A stretch of 64,000 nucleotides of DNA, taken from contig NZ_CP089928.1 in assembly GCF_021290385.1 (NCBI RefSeq), forward strand, positions 2,960,501 through 3,024,500, in the 5' to 3' direction. Shown here one piece after another: positions 9,537 to 20,180 of the stretch. This DNA comes from Microbulbifer sp. YPW16 (GTDB taxonomy: Bacteria; Pseudomonadota; Gammaproteobacteria; Pseudomonadales; Cellvibrionaceae). The first letter of the stretch is position 1. Each line of letters opens with the position of its first letter. A model generated the notes under the pieces. The model searched no databases. It saw nothing but the letters and a program-made list of their open reading frames with translations, and was not told the DNA's origin. The translations under genes were made by a program, and so were the position numbers.

Positions 9537-9923
9537 CTATTCGTTGCAGCGGTGGCCGAACAGCTCGAGCCCCTTCTCAAGATAATTGGCCAGCAGCGGG
9601 TGGCCGACCAGGTACTCTGCAGTTTGCGGTGTCCAGTCATCGGCAGCCTGCGCCAGTGCCTCTTGCCACTCCCCCAGGCTGTAATCCTCGCGGCCTAACC
9701 ACACCAGTGCGACCAGCTCCTGCTGCTGGTCCGGCTCCAGGTCGTCCACAATGGACTTGAACTCCTGAAAAGTCTTGTCGCCCCCGTGGCTGGCCAGGAT
9801 CTGCCGTGCCCAGTCCCCACTGGCATTGTCCGGCTCATCGGGAAAGCTTACCCCCTCCTGGGCATGAAATTCCTTCGCCAGGTCGATGAGGCGGCAGGTT
9901 GTGTCGAGGTTAAGACTGAGCAT
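9537..9923 (-). CDS. DUF3775 domain-containing protein
   Basis: The 128-residue acidic soluble protein reads MLSLNLDTTCRLIDLAKEFH and onward. GDWARQIL, DDLEPDQQQELVALVWLGR and WTPQTAEYLVGHPLLANYLE are typical of DUF3775. I chose the start at 9923 because GAGGGAGAACACT lies directly upstream; a longer frame to 9980 would add a low-quality N-terminus. No membrane segments. Function unknown. It is the last gene before the AT-rich insertion. Confidence 0.8.
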   Translation of the reverse strand: MLSLNLDTTCRLIDLAKEFHAQEGVSFPDEPDNASGDWARQILASHGGDKTFQEFKSIVDDLEPDQQQELVALVWLGREDYSLGEWQEALAQAADDWTPQTAEYLVGHPLLANYLEKGLELFGHRCNE

Positions 9924-10384
9924 AGTGTTCTCCCTCAGGCAAGATTGCGGCACCGTAGCGGCAGGCGTTGCGACAGCCAAAATGTCAGCATCTCTAAAGA
10001 TTAGGCTTTTTTGCCAAGGGTGGAATTAGCGGGACGCAGTGGCTTAAGCGCCAGGCAAGTCGCTAATACCCAATCGCGCTCGGGTGTCATTTGGCGCCAC
10101 TGTGAGAGTCTAATTGTGCTGGCCGCGCCCTCCGTCAATTGAAGAGTCTTTATAACTTATTGAAATTAAGGAATTGTATATTTTATTAGGGCATGTCATG
10201 CCCGCAATTGTGCCCCCCAAAACTAGCTTTGTGGTCGTTAGATGGGCTCATCCCGACCTTTGCTAATTGGCATGCATGCGGGAAGCGCATTTCTGGCTCT
10301 ATTACCTAGCGGGCGAGTAGGCCCAGTTACCCTGGGCCCTTTGTGGATCCGCTGCAAGAAAAAATGACGGGTATTGTAAGTTTC
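9924..10384. other. AT-rich intergenic border of the KAP/nuclease insertion
   Basis: Base composition drops sharply from about 10130. Two inverted repeats are visible: GGGCATGTCATGCCC at 10189-10203, and a 7-bp stem (GGCCCAG/CTGGGCC) at 10320-10338. The second lies 46 bases past the stop of the KAP NTPase gene and may be its terminator, although there is no long T-run. No gene was recognised. Confidence 0.5.
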
Positions 10385-11752
10385 TTATCTGGGGTTGGTG
10401 CTGAATAGGCTTAGTTTCTCGATGAGAAACGGTATTATTCTGCCTCGTTCTAAGTGATATCGAGAAATACGCTGCTCAAGGTTTCTAGTTTTATCGGAAC
10501 TATTGAGTTGGGAAAATTCCGCGTCACTAAGAAGGGCATATTTAATCCACATTGCCATGATTTTTAGCGTATCGTAATAGCTACCCTCTCCCATTTCATC
10601 AGATATGCCTGTTTGCTGGCAAAGCTCTGCATAGCTTATGTTGCCTTTCTGTAATGCAGTGAATATCTCAGGTCTAATGACCTTGATTACGGACAGAAAT
10701 GAAATTATCGGGGGTAGCCGTAATTGACGTTCAGTAGATGCTGCATAGAAAAGTGCAATATTCGTATAAACGCGCTCTAATTGCCGTAGCGAAAGGTCGA
10801 AATGTTTCGCCAGTGCTTCATTTCCCCTAAGGAGGGCGTCTTCATCACCCCAGGCTTCAATTTCATGTAATTCCATCAATCTTTTATTATATAGAGTGAT
10901 GTCATTAAGGGGCGAGTCCCAACTCCGTTTGGGTAGTGACGTTTCAATATTGATGAATTTCTGCAGGTAGGTATGCGCATCTATATTAGTGCCATAAACA
11001 CACTTAACTGCTTCTTCTAGTTGGCGTCTGTGCATAACTAGAATGAATATTACATTTCTCACCGAGAAGAGATGCTTTATCTTTTCGATAAGCTCTACGG
11101 CATAATTGGGTCTGCATCGATCAAGTTCGTCAACAATAATTATTAGTGGAGTTTCTCCTGTAGGAGTAAGCATGCTGGGGATTTGAGAGAGAGTTGATTT
11201 AAAAGATTCAAGGGTTTCTATATCCTTTTCGTGACAGGTTAAGCGCTCTTCAATAAAGTCGCCAACAACGCCGGAAACACCTGTTGCGACTTCATTCTGT
11301 ATGTCTCCCAGCGCTTCTATATCACTATCCTTAATTGCTCCAAGAGTCGCCGCTCTTAAACCTATTTTTGCCGTCCAGGATAAAAGCTGAGCACCAACAT
11401 TTTTCGTCTTATCCAAAAAATCTTTTATTTTGTCTTCATCGGTGCAGTTAGCGTTTTGTTCAATATAGGCGTTAATGGCGCTCGCAACTGAGATGAATGG
11501 CTCGTCGAAATAGTCATTAGCGAATGCATCTATGTAAACACAAGGTATGTTTTGTTCACGCAACATTCCTTGCCACATCCTAGAGAACGTTGTTTTCCCT
11601 TCGCCCCATCGGCCGTCTAAAGAGATGACTAGCTCATCACTTGACCGAGTTACTAGATTTAACAGCGCCTCTCCGAAATCCTTTCTCCCCAATGCATCTT
11701 TTTCAAAAGCCTCTGAATCTTCAACAACTATTGGGGGTGTTACTATGTGCAT
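10385..11752 (-). CDS. KAP family P-loop NTPase
   Basis: A 455-residue ATPase. Walker A GRWGEGKTT lies at 47-55, and the KAP-type YIDAFANDYFDEPF segment at 73-86. Walker B LIIIVDELDRC at 203-213 is followed by RPNYAVELIEKIKHLF, a hallmark of KAP NTPases. A hydrophobic or amphipathic insert lies between Walker A and B (about 118-165), as in many KAP proteins. Such proteins are membrane-linked and several act in phage defence or in plasmid and toxin systems (family knowledge). The start follows GAGGAACT. The gene is AT-rich compared with its neighbours, suggesting acquisition by transfer. The nearest partner is the nuclease-like gene at 12229, on the same strand but 476 bases away. Confidence 0.85.
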   Translation of the reverse strand: MHIVTPPIVVEDSEAFEKDALGRKDFGEALLNLVTRSSDELVISLDGRWGEGKTTFSRMWQGMLREQNIPCVYIDAFANDYFDEPFISVASAINAYIEQNANCTDEDKIKDFLDKTKNVGAQLLSWTAKIGLRAATLGAIKDSDIEALGDIQNEVATGVSGVVGDFIEERLTCHEKDIETLESFKSTLSQIPSMLTPTGETPLIIIVDELDRCRPNYAVELIEKIKHLFSVRNVIFILVMHRRQLEEAVKCVYGTNIDAHTYLQKFINIETSLPKRSWDSPLNDITLYNKRLMELHEIEAWGDEDALLRGNEALAKHFDLSLRQLERVYTNIALFYAASTERQLRLPPIISFLSVIKVIRPEIFTALQKGNISYAELCQQTGISDEMGEGSYYDTLKIMAMWIKYALLSDAEFSQLNSSDKTRNLEQRISRYHLERGRIIPFLIEKLSLFSTNPR

Positions 11753-12228
11753 AGTTCCTCACTTGTTCTACTTCATGCTCATGAGCACTACATGGTAGAT
11801 ATATAAAGGTCCCACTCTGATTGGATAAATAAGGCCAGATATTGGAGCTTATAGGGTGCCTTGTGTGTATTTAACTTACAGCGCAAGGGGAAATTAGTCC
11901 ACTATAAGCGGGTATATTCAGTACTAAACACCACTGGGAGTGGACATCGATATGTATCTGCTTGGCGACATGCAGTGAGCGTCTGAGGCGTCGCGGGCTT
12001 GGGCGTCAAGTCATGGCGGTCCGTCCCAGTCATCGAGGCCGAGCCAAGTTAGTCGGTACAGTATTGGCTCGCGTTTTGCGATTAGATAGAGAGTTATTTG
12101 TATTCAGCCCAGCTGCTTTAGTTCTTTGCGGTATCGTGAAGCTGTATTTTTATCGCACCCTATAGGGTCATAATCCGAGAGACTGCACTGAGAATAGTTG
12201 GGGCCAGAGAAAAATATTGATGTCGATA
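11753..12228. other. AT-rich spacer between KAP NTPase and nuclease-like genes
   Basis: No convincing gene. A 67-residue plus-strand frame (11962-12165) lacks recognisable features and a good ribosome site. The 10-mer TATAGGGTGC near 11849 recurs inverted as GCACCCTATA near 12155, where it is part of the palindrome ACCCTATAGGGT. The pair brackets about 300 bases; whether this is a remnant of a mobile segment or chance cannot be decided here. Confidence 0.4.
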
Positions 12229-12741
12229 TCAACTGTCCATCTGGAGGTTATACCGAGCTTGTTTCAGGAGCCCCGTAATACGTTCCTTTGCATCAAAGGC
12301 CGCCTGCCGTATATGGTTTCTCGTTTCGTCAAGCTTCCAGTATTCCACCTCATCGGGTAACACATGGAAGTGTGTCCGCACATAGTATTCAGCCAGGGAC
12401 TCACCCGTCTTGGGGTTCAGGTCCCGCTTTACGGCAAAGATCTTCTTGTAGCTTCGCGGGGCCAGGTAAAAATACAGCATCACCTGGTCCCAGGTGGTGA
12501 GCTTGGCAGAGGGGGTGTTGCCGCTCTCGGTCCATGTGTGTGACTTGCACTCGACAATCACTTTCTGCCCCGCGCATCCCAGGTCGAACTTGTGTTGTTT
12601 CTGGTTGAGGTGGCCGATGGGTAGCCAGAATGGTCGGGCAAGTGCTGGAAAGAAAGCTGTTAAGAGCGAGTGCACCAGCTCTTCGAAATCGGCCCCGACA
12701 GCGGCGTTACTTGCTGCATTTTTTCGTTGGTGGTTTGTCAT
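12229..12741 (-). CDS. PD-(D/E)XK nuclease-like protein
   Basis: A 170-residue protein with the arrangement of a PD-(D/E)XK nuclease core. A helix carries Glu 20 (GADFEELVHSLL), Asp 53 lies in KFDLG, and after a short hairpin comes VIVECKSH with Glu 64 and Lys 66. The C-terminal half is basic and lacks a known specificity domain. There is no clear ribosome site, so the start is uncertain. It lies between a KAP NTPase gene and a tRNA gene in an AT-rich block, which fits an accessory or defence role. Restriction, Mrr-like or transposition-related nucleases are all possible. Confidence 0.65.
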   Translation of the reverse strand: MTNHQRKNAASNAAVGADFEELVHSLLTAFFPALARPFWLPIGHLNQKQHKFDLGCAGQKVIVECKSHTWTESGNTPSAKLTTWDQVMLYFYLAPRSYKKIFAVKRDLNPKTGESLAEYYVRTHFHVLPDEVEYWKLDETRNHIRQAAFDAKERITGLLKQARYNLQMDS

Positions 12742-12942
12742 TGGTTTTGCGTGAGCATATTGAACGCTACCGTGCTCGCGGTCTGCGTTGATTTACTTGT
12801 TATTGTTTCTGGACGTATTTCGATTCGACAGTGCGTATCTTATTTTGTCGAACACTATTGGCTACAGTAAGTCGCATTTTGAAATGAGCGTCAACCGTAT
12901 ATCTGGCTGAAATGCGGGGTGTACTTGATGGGGAGAGGAAAA

Positions 12943-13019
12943 TGGTGGGCCCTCCGGGACTTGAACCCAGGACCTGCCGATTATGAGTCGGATGCTCTAA
13001 CCAACTGAGCTAAGGGCCC
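12943..13019 (-). tRNA. tRNA with CAT anticodon (tRNA-Ile2 or elongator Met)
   Basis: The minus strand folds into a full cloverleaf of 77 bases with encoded CCA. The acceptor is GGGCCCT/AGGGCCC, the D-stem GCTC/GAGC, the anticodon loop CTCATAA (anticodon CAT) and the T-arm CTGGG-TTCAAGT-CCCGG. The acceptor and D-arm look like the lysidine-modified Ile2 type (compare the GGCCCCTTAGC start of E. coli ileX), so I favour tRNA-Ile(CAT). Elongator Met is not excluded. The top pair of the anticodon stem (27-43) is a T/C mismatch. The AT-rich accessory block abuts its 3' end. Confidence 0.92.
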
Positions 13020-13107
13020 CCATGGAGTGCCTGCTGATGGAGCAGGCGGTCGGGAAAAGTACTCGATTTTCCCCGTTAAATCAACGGCTTTTGCCTGTCG
13101 CGCGGTG

Positions 13108-14112
13108 CTACCAGGCCCAGCTGAAGCCCAGGCCGGCGCGCAGGCCCTGCCAGTCGTGATCGTCCACCGAAGTGCGGTAACGGAGGTCGAGGGACAGGTC
13201 CCCCATGGGTAGGGTGAGCAGGCGTGTGCCCACACCCAGTTCCATCCAGCGGGCGCCGCGCTGGTGGCGCAGGTCTGCGGCGCTGGAGCTGTAGAGTTCG
13301 TCGTCGCCATCCAGGATCTGCCACAGGTTGGCATAGGCGAAGTGCGGGCGGTCGCTGCGGTAGGCGCGCACCCCCGCACGGAGTGCCAGCTCCGGGGTGA
13401 CGTCGGAATCGACCGCGTAGCGGCCGGCGTCGATCACTGCCAGGTTGGTGTAGTTGGCCAGCAGCTGCAGCTGGGGCTCGATGCCGTAGCGCTCGGTCAG
13501 GGCAAGGTCGTAGCCGGCTTCCGCGGCCAGAGCGAGCTGCACGCCGTGGGTGTCGCCGCTGGCGCCGCGATAGGTGTCGGTCTGTACGCGCAGGTAGGCG
13601 ACCTTGGCCTGCAGGTCCAGGTAGCGGCCGCTATTGCGCAGGTCGCTGAAGTAAGCGCCAACAAAATAGCTCTGCAGGTCGTTGGTGCCCACCTGGCCAT
13701 TGCTGCCATCGCGGCGGCGGGCAAAGCTGTCGCCGCTGGCGAAACTGCTGCCGGCGCTGACCCCGGCCTGCTGGCTGCCGTTGCAGGTGGGGCCGGCGAA
13801 GAAGTCGTGGCTGGCGCGGAAGCCGGTCAGGGTGCCGTCAAAGCGGCTCGGGGCATCGCCGCGCCAGTCCAGTTCCAGCCCGCCGTGGTGCAGTTGCAGG
13901 CGGCTGTTGCTGTAGCCCATTGGTGCATTGCGCCATTCCTCCCGGCGTTGCTGGAAGCCGTCGAGCTGTTCGAGGGAGACCTGCTGGGCGAGTCGCTTGA
14001 TCTGGGCGAACACGACCAGCTCGCCACGATCGGCGGCCTGGGCGTGGGAGAGCGCGGGGGCGACGCAGAGCAGGGCGAGCAGCCCTATAGTCGCCAGAAA
14101 CTTTGGTGCCAT
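13108..14112 (-). CDS. Solitary outer-membrane autotransporter-like beta-barrel protein
   Basis: The 334-residue product has a signal peptide (about 1-26, ending SHAQA). Alternating hydrophobic strands follow, and the chain ends in FSWAW, with a terminal aromatic as required by the BAM machinery. There is no passenger domain: after a short helical stretch (about 27-60) the barrel starts directly. This matches the solitary outer-membrane autotransporter-like barrel family. Function unknown. It sits alone between the tRNA and dgkA; all are on the minus strand. Confidence 0.75.
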   Translation of the reverse strand: MAPKFLATIGLLALLCVAPALSHAQAADRGELVVFAQIKRLAQQVSLEQLDGFQQRREEWRNAPMGYSNSRLQLHHGGLELDWRGDAPSRFDGTLTGFRASHDFFAGPTCNGSQQAGVSAGSSFASGDSFARRRDGSNGQVGTNDLQSYFVGAYFSDLRNSGRYLDLQAKVAYLRVQTDTYRGASGDTHGVQLALAAEAGYDLALTERYGIEPQLQLLANYTNLAVIDAGRYAVDSDVTPELALRAGVRAYRSDRPHFAYANLWQILDGDDELYSSSAADLRHQRGARWMELGVGTRLLTLPMGDLSLDLRYRTSVDDHDWQGLRAGLGFSWAW

Positions 14113-14246
14113 AAACCTTCCGTGGTTGATGCTTTATGGGCAGTGGGGAAAGTTTAGACGGGCGTACGAATTGTGGCGCGCGGTGGCGGAGATTTCCTGG
14201 CGCGGGGCAGGAGTGGTGCATGGGCGCGGCGAACGCCGCAGGAGGA

Positions 14247-14636
14247 TCAGGTGACCCAGCGCGGCAGCAGGATGCACACCCAGGTGAATAGCCACATCAG
14301 CAGCGACAGGGATACCGCGGCCGAACCGGTGTCCTTGGCGATCTTTGACAGCGGGTGCTTTTCCGGGCCGATGCGGTCGATCGCGGCCTCCACGGCGCTG
14401 TTCAGCAGTTCCACGATCATCACCAGCAGGGTGACGCCGATCAGCAGGGCGCGCTCGATGCCTGTCTCGCCCAGCCACAGGGCCAGCGGGATCAGGAATA
14501 CGGCCAGGCTCACTTCCTGGCGGAAGGCGGCCTCGTTGCGCCAGGTGGCCAGCAACCCCTGCCAGGAGTAGTTGGTGGCATCGATCAGGCGCGGGATACC
14601 GGTCTTGCCCGGCTTGTTGACGAACTCTTCCTGCAT
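14247..14636 (-). CDS. dgkA: Diacylglycerol kinase
   Basis: A 129-residue inner-membrane enzyme with three helices. It phosphorylates diacylglycerol to phosphatidic acid, recycling lipid released by periplasmic glucan or LPS modification. The family signature ELLNSAVEAAIDRI lies at 76-89 and includes the catalytic Glu; NEAAFRQE (34-41) is the conserved N-terminal motif. Start ATG 14636 follows GGAGGGAAACC; a longer frame to 14702 is less likely. It is downstream of rpoD on the same strand, but the rpoD terminator separates them. Confidence 0.95.
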   Translation of the reverse strand: MQEEFVNKPGKTGIPRLIDATNYSWQGLLATWRNEAAFRQEVSLAVFLIPLALWLGETGIERALLIGVTLLVMIVELLNSAVEAAIDRIGPEKHPLSKIAKDTGSAAVSLSLLMWLFTWVCILLPRWVT

Positions 14637-14721
14637 TACGGTTTCCCTCCGGCGGTCATTCCCTGTGGCGGTGGTATCGGTCAGGCGCGGTTTCCTGGCC
14701 ACGACTGTGTAACCTGTTGGT

Positions 14722-14749
14722 AAAAAAAAGCCCGGCGGTGCCGGGCTTT
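14722..14749 (-). terminator. Intrinsic terminator of rpoD
   Basis: A perfect 10-bp stem (AAAGCCCGGC/GCCGGGCTTT) with a 3-base loop lies 7 bases past the rpoD stop. On the minus strand it is followed by a run of T. Confidence 0.93.
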
Positions 14750-14755
14750 GGGTGC

Positions 14756-16624
<1,869 letters not shown>

Positions 16625-16673
16625 GCACAACCCTGAAATCTTGGGGGTTAAAAAGTCGGGACAAAGACGCGGG

Positions 16674-16716
16674 ATTATAGCGTATTTGCGATAGCAATAA
16701 CCACTCTGGCTGTCAA
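16674..16716 (-). promoter_or_regulatory. Candidate rpoD promoter elements
   Basis: On the minus strand a perfect TATAAT (16674-16679) lies about 50 bases before the rpoD start. A perfect TTGACA is at 16711-16716, too far (31 bases) to pair with it, but it could pair with TATCGC 17 bases downstream. Two overlapping promoters are possible. Confidence 0.45.
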
Positions 16717-16823
16717 GTGACGCCGTGGTGCGAAGTCTGTTGTGCTCGGTTCCCGATCCCGTCTCCCGTCCGGGGTTTATCGATATGGTGCTGGGCCCCG
16801 GTATTTCAAGGCCCGGCACCTGA

Positions 16824-18851
16824 CTAGTCGTCCTTGCGCCGCCAGTTGGCCAGCAGCGCCCGCTGCTCGTCGCTCAACTGGCCGCCACCGCTGCGCAGCT
16901 GCTCCAGCAGGCCGCGATTGTGCTCGCGTGCCTCGCTGCGCTCCAGCTGCTGCAGGCAGTCCCTGAATTCGGCCTGGGGGTCGTACTCCAGGCCCGCGTC
17001 GCCGCGGGCCAGCTGGCGTACGCCGCTGACCAGCTGGGAGGCCGCCAGTTGCGCCAGGGTGTCGCAGGATGCGGCACCGTGGTGGGCGCGCCAGTAACCC
17101 AGCAGCTGGTTCAGATTGTAGTCTGGCCGCTGCCGAAGCAGCTCCACCAGGTCGGCGAACAGGGCCAGGTCCGCCACGCCGCGATTGCGGAACTGCGCGC
17201 TGTCGGCGATCTGTGCCGCCAGCTCCGGGTGGTGCAGCAGCAGCGCAATCAGCATGCGCTCCGGCGGCAGGCGGTACTGGCCGCTGCGCCGGCGCGGGGT
17301 GGCGGCTGCCGGTGCCGGCTCCGGGGCGGCCATGTCCGGGGGCTGGTCGAACTCGTCGATATAGTCCTGGGGCGGCTGCGGCGGCATCTCCCCGGGGCCC
17401 GGGTCCGGGCTGCCCGGGGCGGCTTCGCCGCGCGGTGCAGCCGGCTCACTGCGCGGGGCGCTGTGGGGCTGCGGCGCGGTTGGGGCCGCTTCCGGTGGGC
17501 GGCTGGCGCGGCTGGCCTGCTCTGCCTCGATGATTTCTTCCAGCATCTCCCGGTCGAGGCCGGTGCGCGCCGCCAGTTGCTGGAACATCAGCTGGCGATA
17601 GACGCCGGCCGGCAGCAGGTCCAGCAGGGGGGCGGCCTGCTTGGACAGGCGCGCGCGCCCGTCCATGGTCTGCAGGTTGATGCCTTCCCCCACCAGGTCG
17701 AACAGGAAGTCTTCCAGCGGCCGTGCCTGCTCTTCCACCAGTTGCGTAAAGCGCTCGCCCCCCAGCTGGCGCACCAGGGTGTCCGGGTCCTCGCCTTCCG
17801 GCAGCAGCAGGAAGCGCACACTGCGGCCGTCCTGCATCTGCGGCAGGGCGGATTCCAGTGCCCGCCGGGCGGCCGCGCGGCCGGCGCGGTCGCCGTCGAA
17901 GCAGAACACCAGTTCGCCGGTATGGCGGAACGCCAGCTGGATATGTTCCTCGCCACAGGCGGTGCCCAGGGTGGCGACCGCGCAGCGGATGCCGAACTGG
18001 GCCAGCGCCACCACATCCATGTAGCCCTCCACCACGATCAGCCGCTGCAGGTCGCGGTTGGCCTGGCGCGCCTCCCACAGGCCGTAGAGTTCGCGGCTCT
18101 TGTGGAAGATCGGGGTTTCCGGCGAGTTCAGGTACTTGGGCTTGTCGTCACCCAGTACCCGCCCGCCGAAGGCGATGGTGCGTCCGCGCTGGTCGCGGAT
18201 CGGGAACATGATCCGGTTGCGGAAGCGGTCGTAGTGGTGGCGTCCGCGGGAGGCGCTGTTGCCGTTGCTGTCCTGGCGGCGAATGGCCAGGCCGGCGCGC
18301 TCCAGCTGGTCGGCCTTGTCCGGGGTGTCCGCCAGCTCGTTGAGCAGGTTGTCCCAGCCCGGCGGCGCCAGGCCGATACCGAAGTCGCGGGCGATCTCAC
18401 CCGACAGGCCGCGCTGTTTCAGGTAAGTGATCGCTCGCCCCGCGGAGGGGTGCGAGCGCAGCTGGGCGCGGTAGAAATCCGCTGCCTTGCCGGTCAGCTG
18501 GTAGAGCGACTGGCTCTCCCGCTGGCGCTGCTCGACGCCAGGGGCCAGCTGCTCGCGTGGCACTTCCAGGCCCTGGCTGGCCGCCAGCTTTTCCACCGCC
18601 TCGGGAAAGCCCATGCGGTCGTATTCCATCAGGAAGCCGATCGCATTGCCGTTGGCACCACAGCCGAAGCAGTAGTAGAACTGTTTGTCGGGGCTTACGG
18701 TAAAGGACGGGGTTTTTTCGTCGTGAAACGGGCAACAGGCGGAATAGTTTTTCCCGGTCTTGCGCAGTTTCACCCGGCTGTCGATCACCCCGACGATATC
18801 GGCCCGTGCGAGCAGGTCGTCGATAAAATGCTGGGGGATCTTTCCGGCCAT
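16824..18851 (-). CDS. dnaG: DNA primase
   Basis: A 675-residue primase that makes RNA primers at the replication fork. The N-terminal CHC2 zinc finger has Cys 40, His 43, Cys 61 and Cys 64. The TOPRIM catalytic core contains [14 protein letters not shown] and [10 protein letters not shown]. The C-terminal helicase-binding domain follows a Pro/Ala-rich linker around 455-535 ([20 protein letters not shown] and on). The linker is longer than in E. coli (581 aa total there). It lies between yqeY and rpoD, all on one strand. Confidence 0.97.
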   Translation of the reverse strand: MAGKIPQHFIDDLLARADIVGVIDSRVKLRKTGKNYSACCPFHDEKTPSFTVSPDKQFYYCFGCGANGNAIGFLMEYDRMGFPEAVEKLAASQGLEVPREQLAPGVEQRQRESQSLYQLTGKAADFYRAQLRSHPSAGRAITYLKQRGLSGEIARDFGIGLAPPGWDNLLNELADTPDKADQLERAGLAIRRQDSNGNSASRGRHHYDRFRNRIMFPIRDQRGRTIAFGGRVLGDDKPKYLNSPETPIFHKSRELYGLWEARQANRDLQRLIVVEGYMDVVALAQFGIRCAVATLGTACGEEHIQLAFRHTGELVFCFDGDRAGRAAARRALESALPQMQDGRSVRFLLLPEGEDPDTLVRQLGGERFTQLVEEQARPLEDFLFDLVGEGINLQTMDGRARLSKQAAPLLDLLPAGVYRQLMFQQLAARTGLDREMLEEIIEAEQASRASRPPEAAPTAPQPHSAPRSEPAAPRGEAAPGSPDPGPGEMPPQPPQDYIDEFDQPPDMAAPEPAPAAATPRRRSGQYRLPPERMLIALLLHHPELAAQIADSAQFRNRGVADLALFADLVELLRQRPDYNLNQLLGYWRAHHGAASCDTLAQLAASQLVSGVRQLARGDAGLEYDPQAEFRDCLQQLERSEAREHNRGLLEQLRSGGGQLSDEQRALLANWRRKDD

Positions 18852-18922
18852 TCAGTCGTTCCACGAGATTTGCTGCGGCCGGGCGGCGCTGGGCACCCGG
18901 CGTAGTGTAGGAATGGCCCGGC

Positions 18923-19369
18923 TCAGGCGAGCTGGGCTTTCACCATTTTGCTCACCGCACCCATATCGGCGCGGCCCTGTACCTGCGGCTTCACCTGGGC
19001 CATTACCTTGCCCATGTCGGCCATGCCGCTGGCCCCGGTGTCCTTGACCGCGGCGCTGACGATCTCGGCGAGTTCGGCCTCGCTCAGCTGCTCCGGCAGG
19101 AACTCCTGGATGACGTCGATCTCGGCCTGTTCCACGGCGGCCAGCTCGGCGCGGCCGGCTTTCTCGTACTGGGCGATGGAATCGCGACGCTGCTTGGTCA
19201 TCTTGTCCAGCAGGGCCAGGATGCGGGCGTCGTCCAGCTCAATACGCTCATCCACCTCGACACGCTTGATCTCGGCATTGATCAGGCGCAGGGTCGCCAG
19301 GCGCTCCTTGGCACGGGCCTTCATGGCCTCCTTGGTGGACTGGGCGAGGGTATCCTTGAGAGTGCTCAT
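18923..19369 (-). CDS. GatB/YqeY domain-containing protein
   Basis: The 148-residue YqeY-type protein reads LKDTLAQSTKEAMKARAKER at the start and AKVKPQVQGRAD-like segments at the end (KVMAQVKPQVQGRADMGAVS). The domain resembles the tRNA-binding tail of GatB and may act in tRNA-linked amidation, but this is unproven. Gene order rpsU-yqeY-dnaG-rpoD is conserved in Pseudomonas relatives. Confidence 0.92.
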   Translation of the reverse strand: MSTLKDTLAQSTKEAMKARAKERLATLRLINAEIKRVEVDERIELDDARILALLDKMTKQRRDSIAQYEKAGRAELAAVEQAEIDVIQEFLPEQLSEAELAEIVSAAVKDTGASGMADMGKVMAQVKPQVQGRADMGAVSKMVKAQLA

Positions 19370-19506
19370 GGGTATGGATCCGGTCTTTAGGGTTGTTATT
19401 CACCCGGCCGCGCGGGCGGCGGGTCAGTATCCGGGCCGCCGGCATGCACGGGGCATCCCGGTGGGGTGGCGGGGCGGGGCCACGCCTTTTAACTCCAGCA
19501 CAACGC

Positions 19507-19542
19507 AAAACGGCGCGCGAGTCCAGCTCGCACGCCGTTTTT
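19507..19542 (-). terminator. Hairpin terminator downstream of rpsU
   Basis: A long stem (AAAACGGCG...CGCCGTTTT) with short imperfect middle lies 65 bases past the rpsU stop, with A/T tracts on both sides. It could act on either strand and would insulate rpsU from yqeY. Confidence 0.75.
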
Positions 19543-19606
19543 CGATCACCGCCCCGGGGTTCTGGCCCCGGCCGGCCTCGCTGAGAGCAGCCTCGGGGGC
19601 CGCTGC

Positions 19607-19822
19607 TTAGTAGAGGCGCTGGAACTTGCGGTTTTCGCGCTGCAGCTTCTTGGCGTGACGCTTCACAGCCGCGGCAGCCTTGCGCTTGCGAACGGCAGTC
19701 GGCTTCTCGTAAAACTCGCGACGACGTACTTCAGACAGTACACCGGCTTTCTCACAAGAGCGCTTGAAGCGGCGCAGGGCGATATCGAACGGTTCGTTGT
19801 CTTTGATTCGTACAGAGGGCAT
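19607..19822 (-). CDS. rpsU: 30S ribosomal protein bS21
   Basis: A 71-residue strongly basic protein reading [20 protein letters not shown], with [15 protein letters not shown] near the end, the full usual length of bS21. It acts in 30S assembly and initiation-site pairing. It is the first gene of the conserved rpsU-yqeY-dnaG-rpoD group and is divergent from tsaD. Confidence 0.97.
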   Translation of the reverse strand: MPSVRIKDNEPFDIALRRFKRSCEKAGVLSEVRRREFYEKPTAVRKRKAAAAVKRHAKKLQRENRKFQRLY

Positions 19823-19910
19823 AAGTTACCTGTAAAATTCGTTTCTCTCGGCCTTCCGGCAATTGCTCTCGCAGATGCAATCCGGGGGCCGGTTCACAGC
19901 GAGGGCGCAA

Positions 19911-19939
19911 ATTCTAAACACTTGGTCCGGGGATCGCAA
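19911..19939 (-). promoter_or_regulatory. Sigma-70 promoter of rpsU
   Basis: On the minus strand TTGCGA (19934-19939), a 17-base spacer and TAGAAT (19911-19916) form a good promoter. The predicted start near 19904 leaves an 82-base leader before the rpsU ATG. Confidence 0.7.
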
Positions 19940-20180
19940 GCCTGTCAGCGCCCGGTTTATAGCCATTTCCGCCCGTCTCTGCGGGTCGGTGGCGCCGGTA
20001 TGCCCCTATATAGGAAGAAAAGCATCCCGGCAGCAGCGGAAATGGCGCCAGAGGGCCGTCTGGCGGGGGCTTTGGCCCGCCTGCGGGTGCCATATGCAGC
20101 TTCCCGGGGGATGCCTGCACCCTGACTACCCTTTCAAGTATGATAGGCGCCCTTTGATTCAGCCACGAGTGTGAGACCAA

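Noticed and set aside
11962-12165. 67-residue plus-strand frame in the AT-rich spacer
   Set aside because: No ribosome site, no recognisable domain, mixed basic then hydrophobic composition typical of chance frames.
12943-13019. Integration site duplication (att) of the tRNA 3' end at the far side of the KAP/nuclease block
   Set aside because: I looked for a repeat of the tRNA 3' sequence between 9.9 and 12.9 kb and saw only short GGCCC-type matches; no integrase gene is present either.
12943-13019. Calling the tRNA definitively tRNA-Met
   Set aside because: Anticodon CAT is shared by initiator Met, elongator Met and lysidine-modified Ile2; the acceptor resembles Ile2, so a firm Met call is not justified.
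16920-18905. 661-residue plus-strand open frame opposite dnaG
   Set aside because: Antisense shadow of DNA primase; no independent protein-like features.
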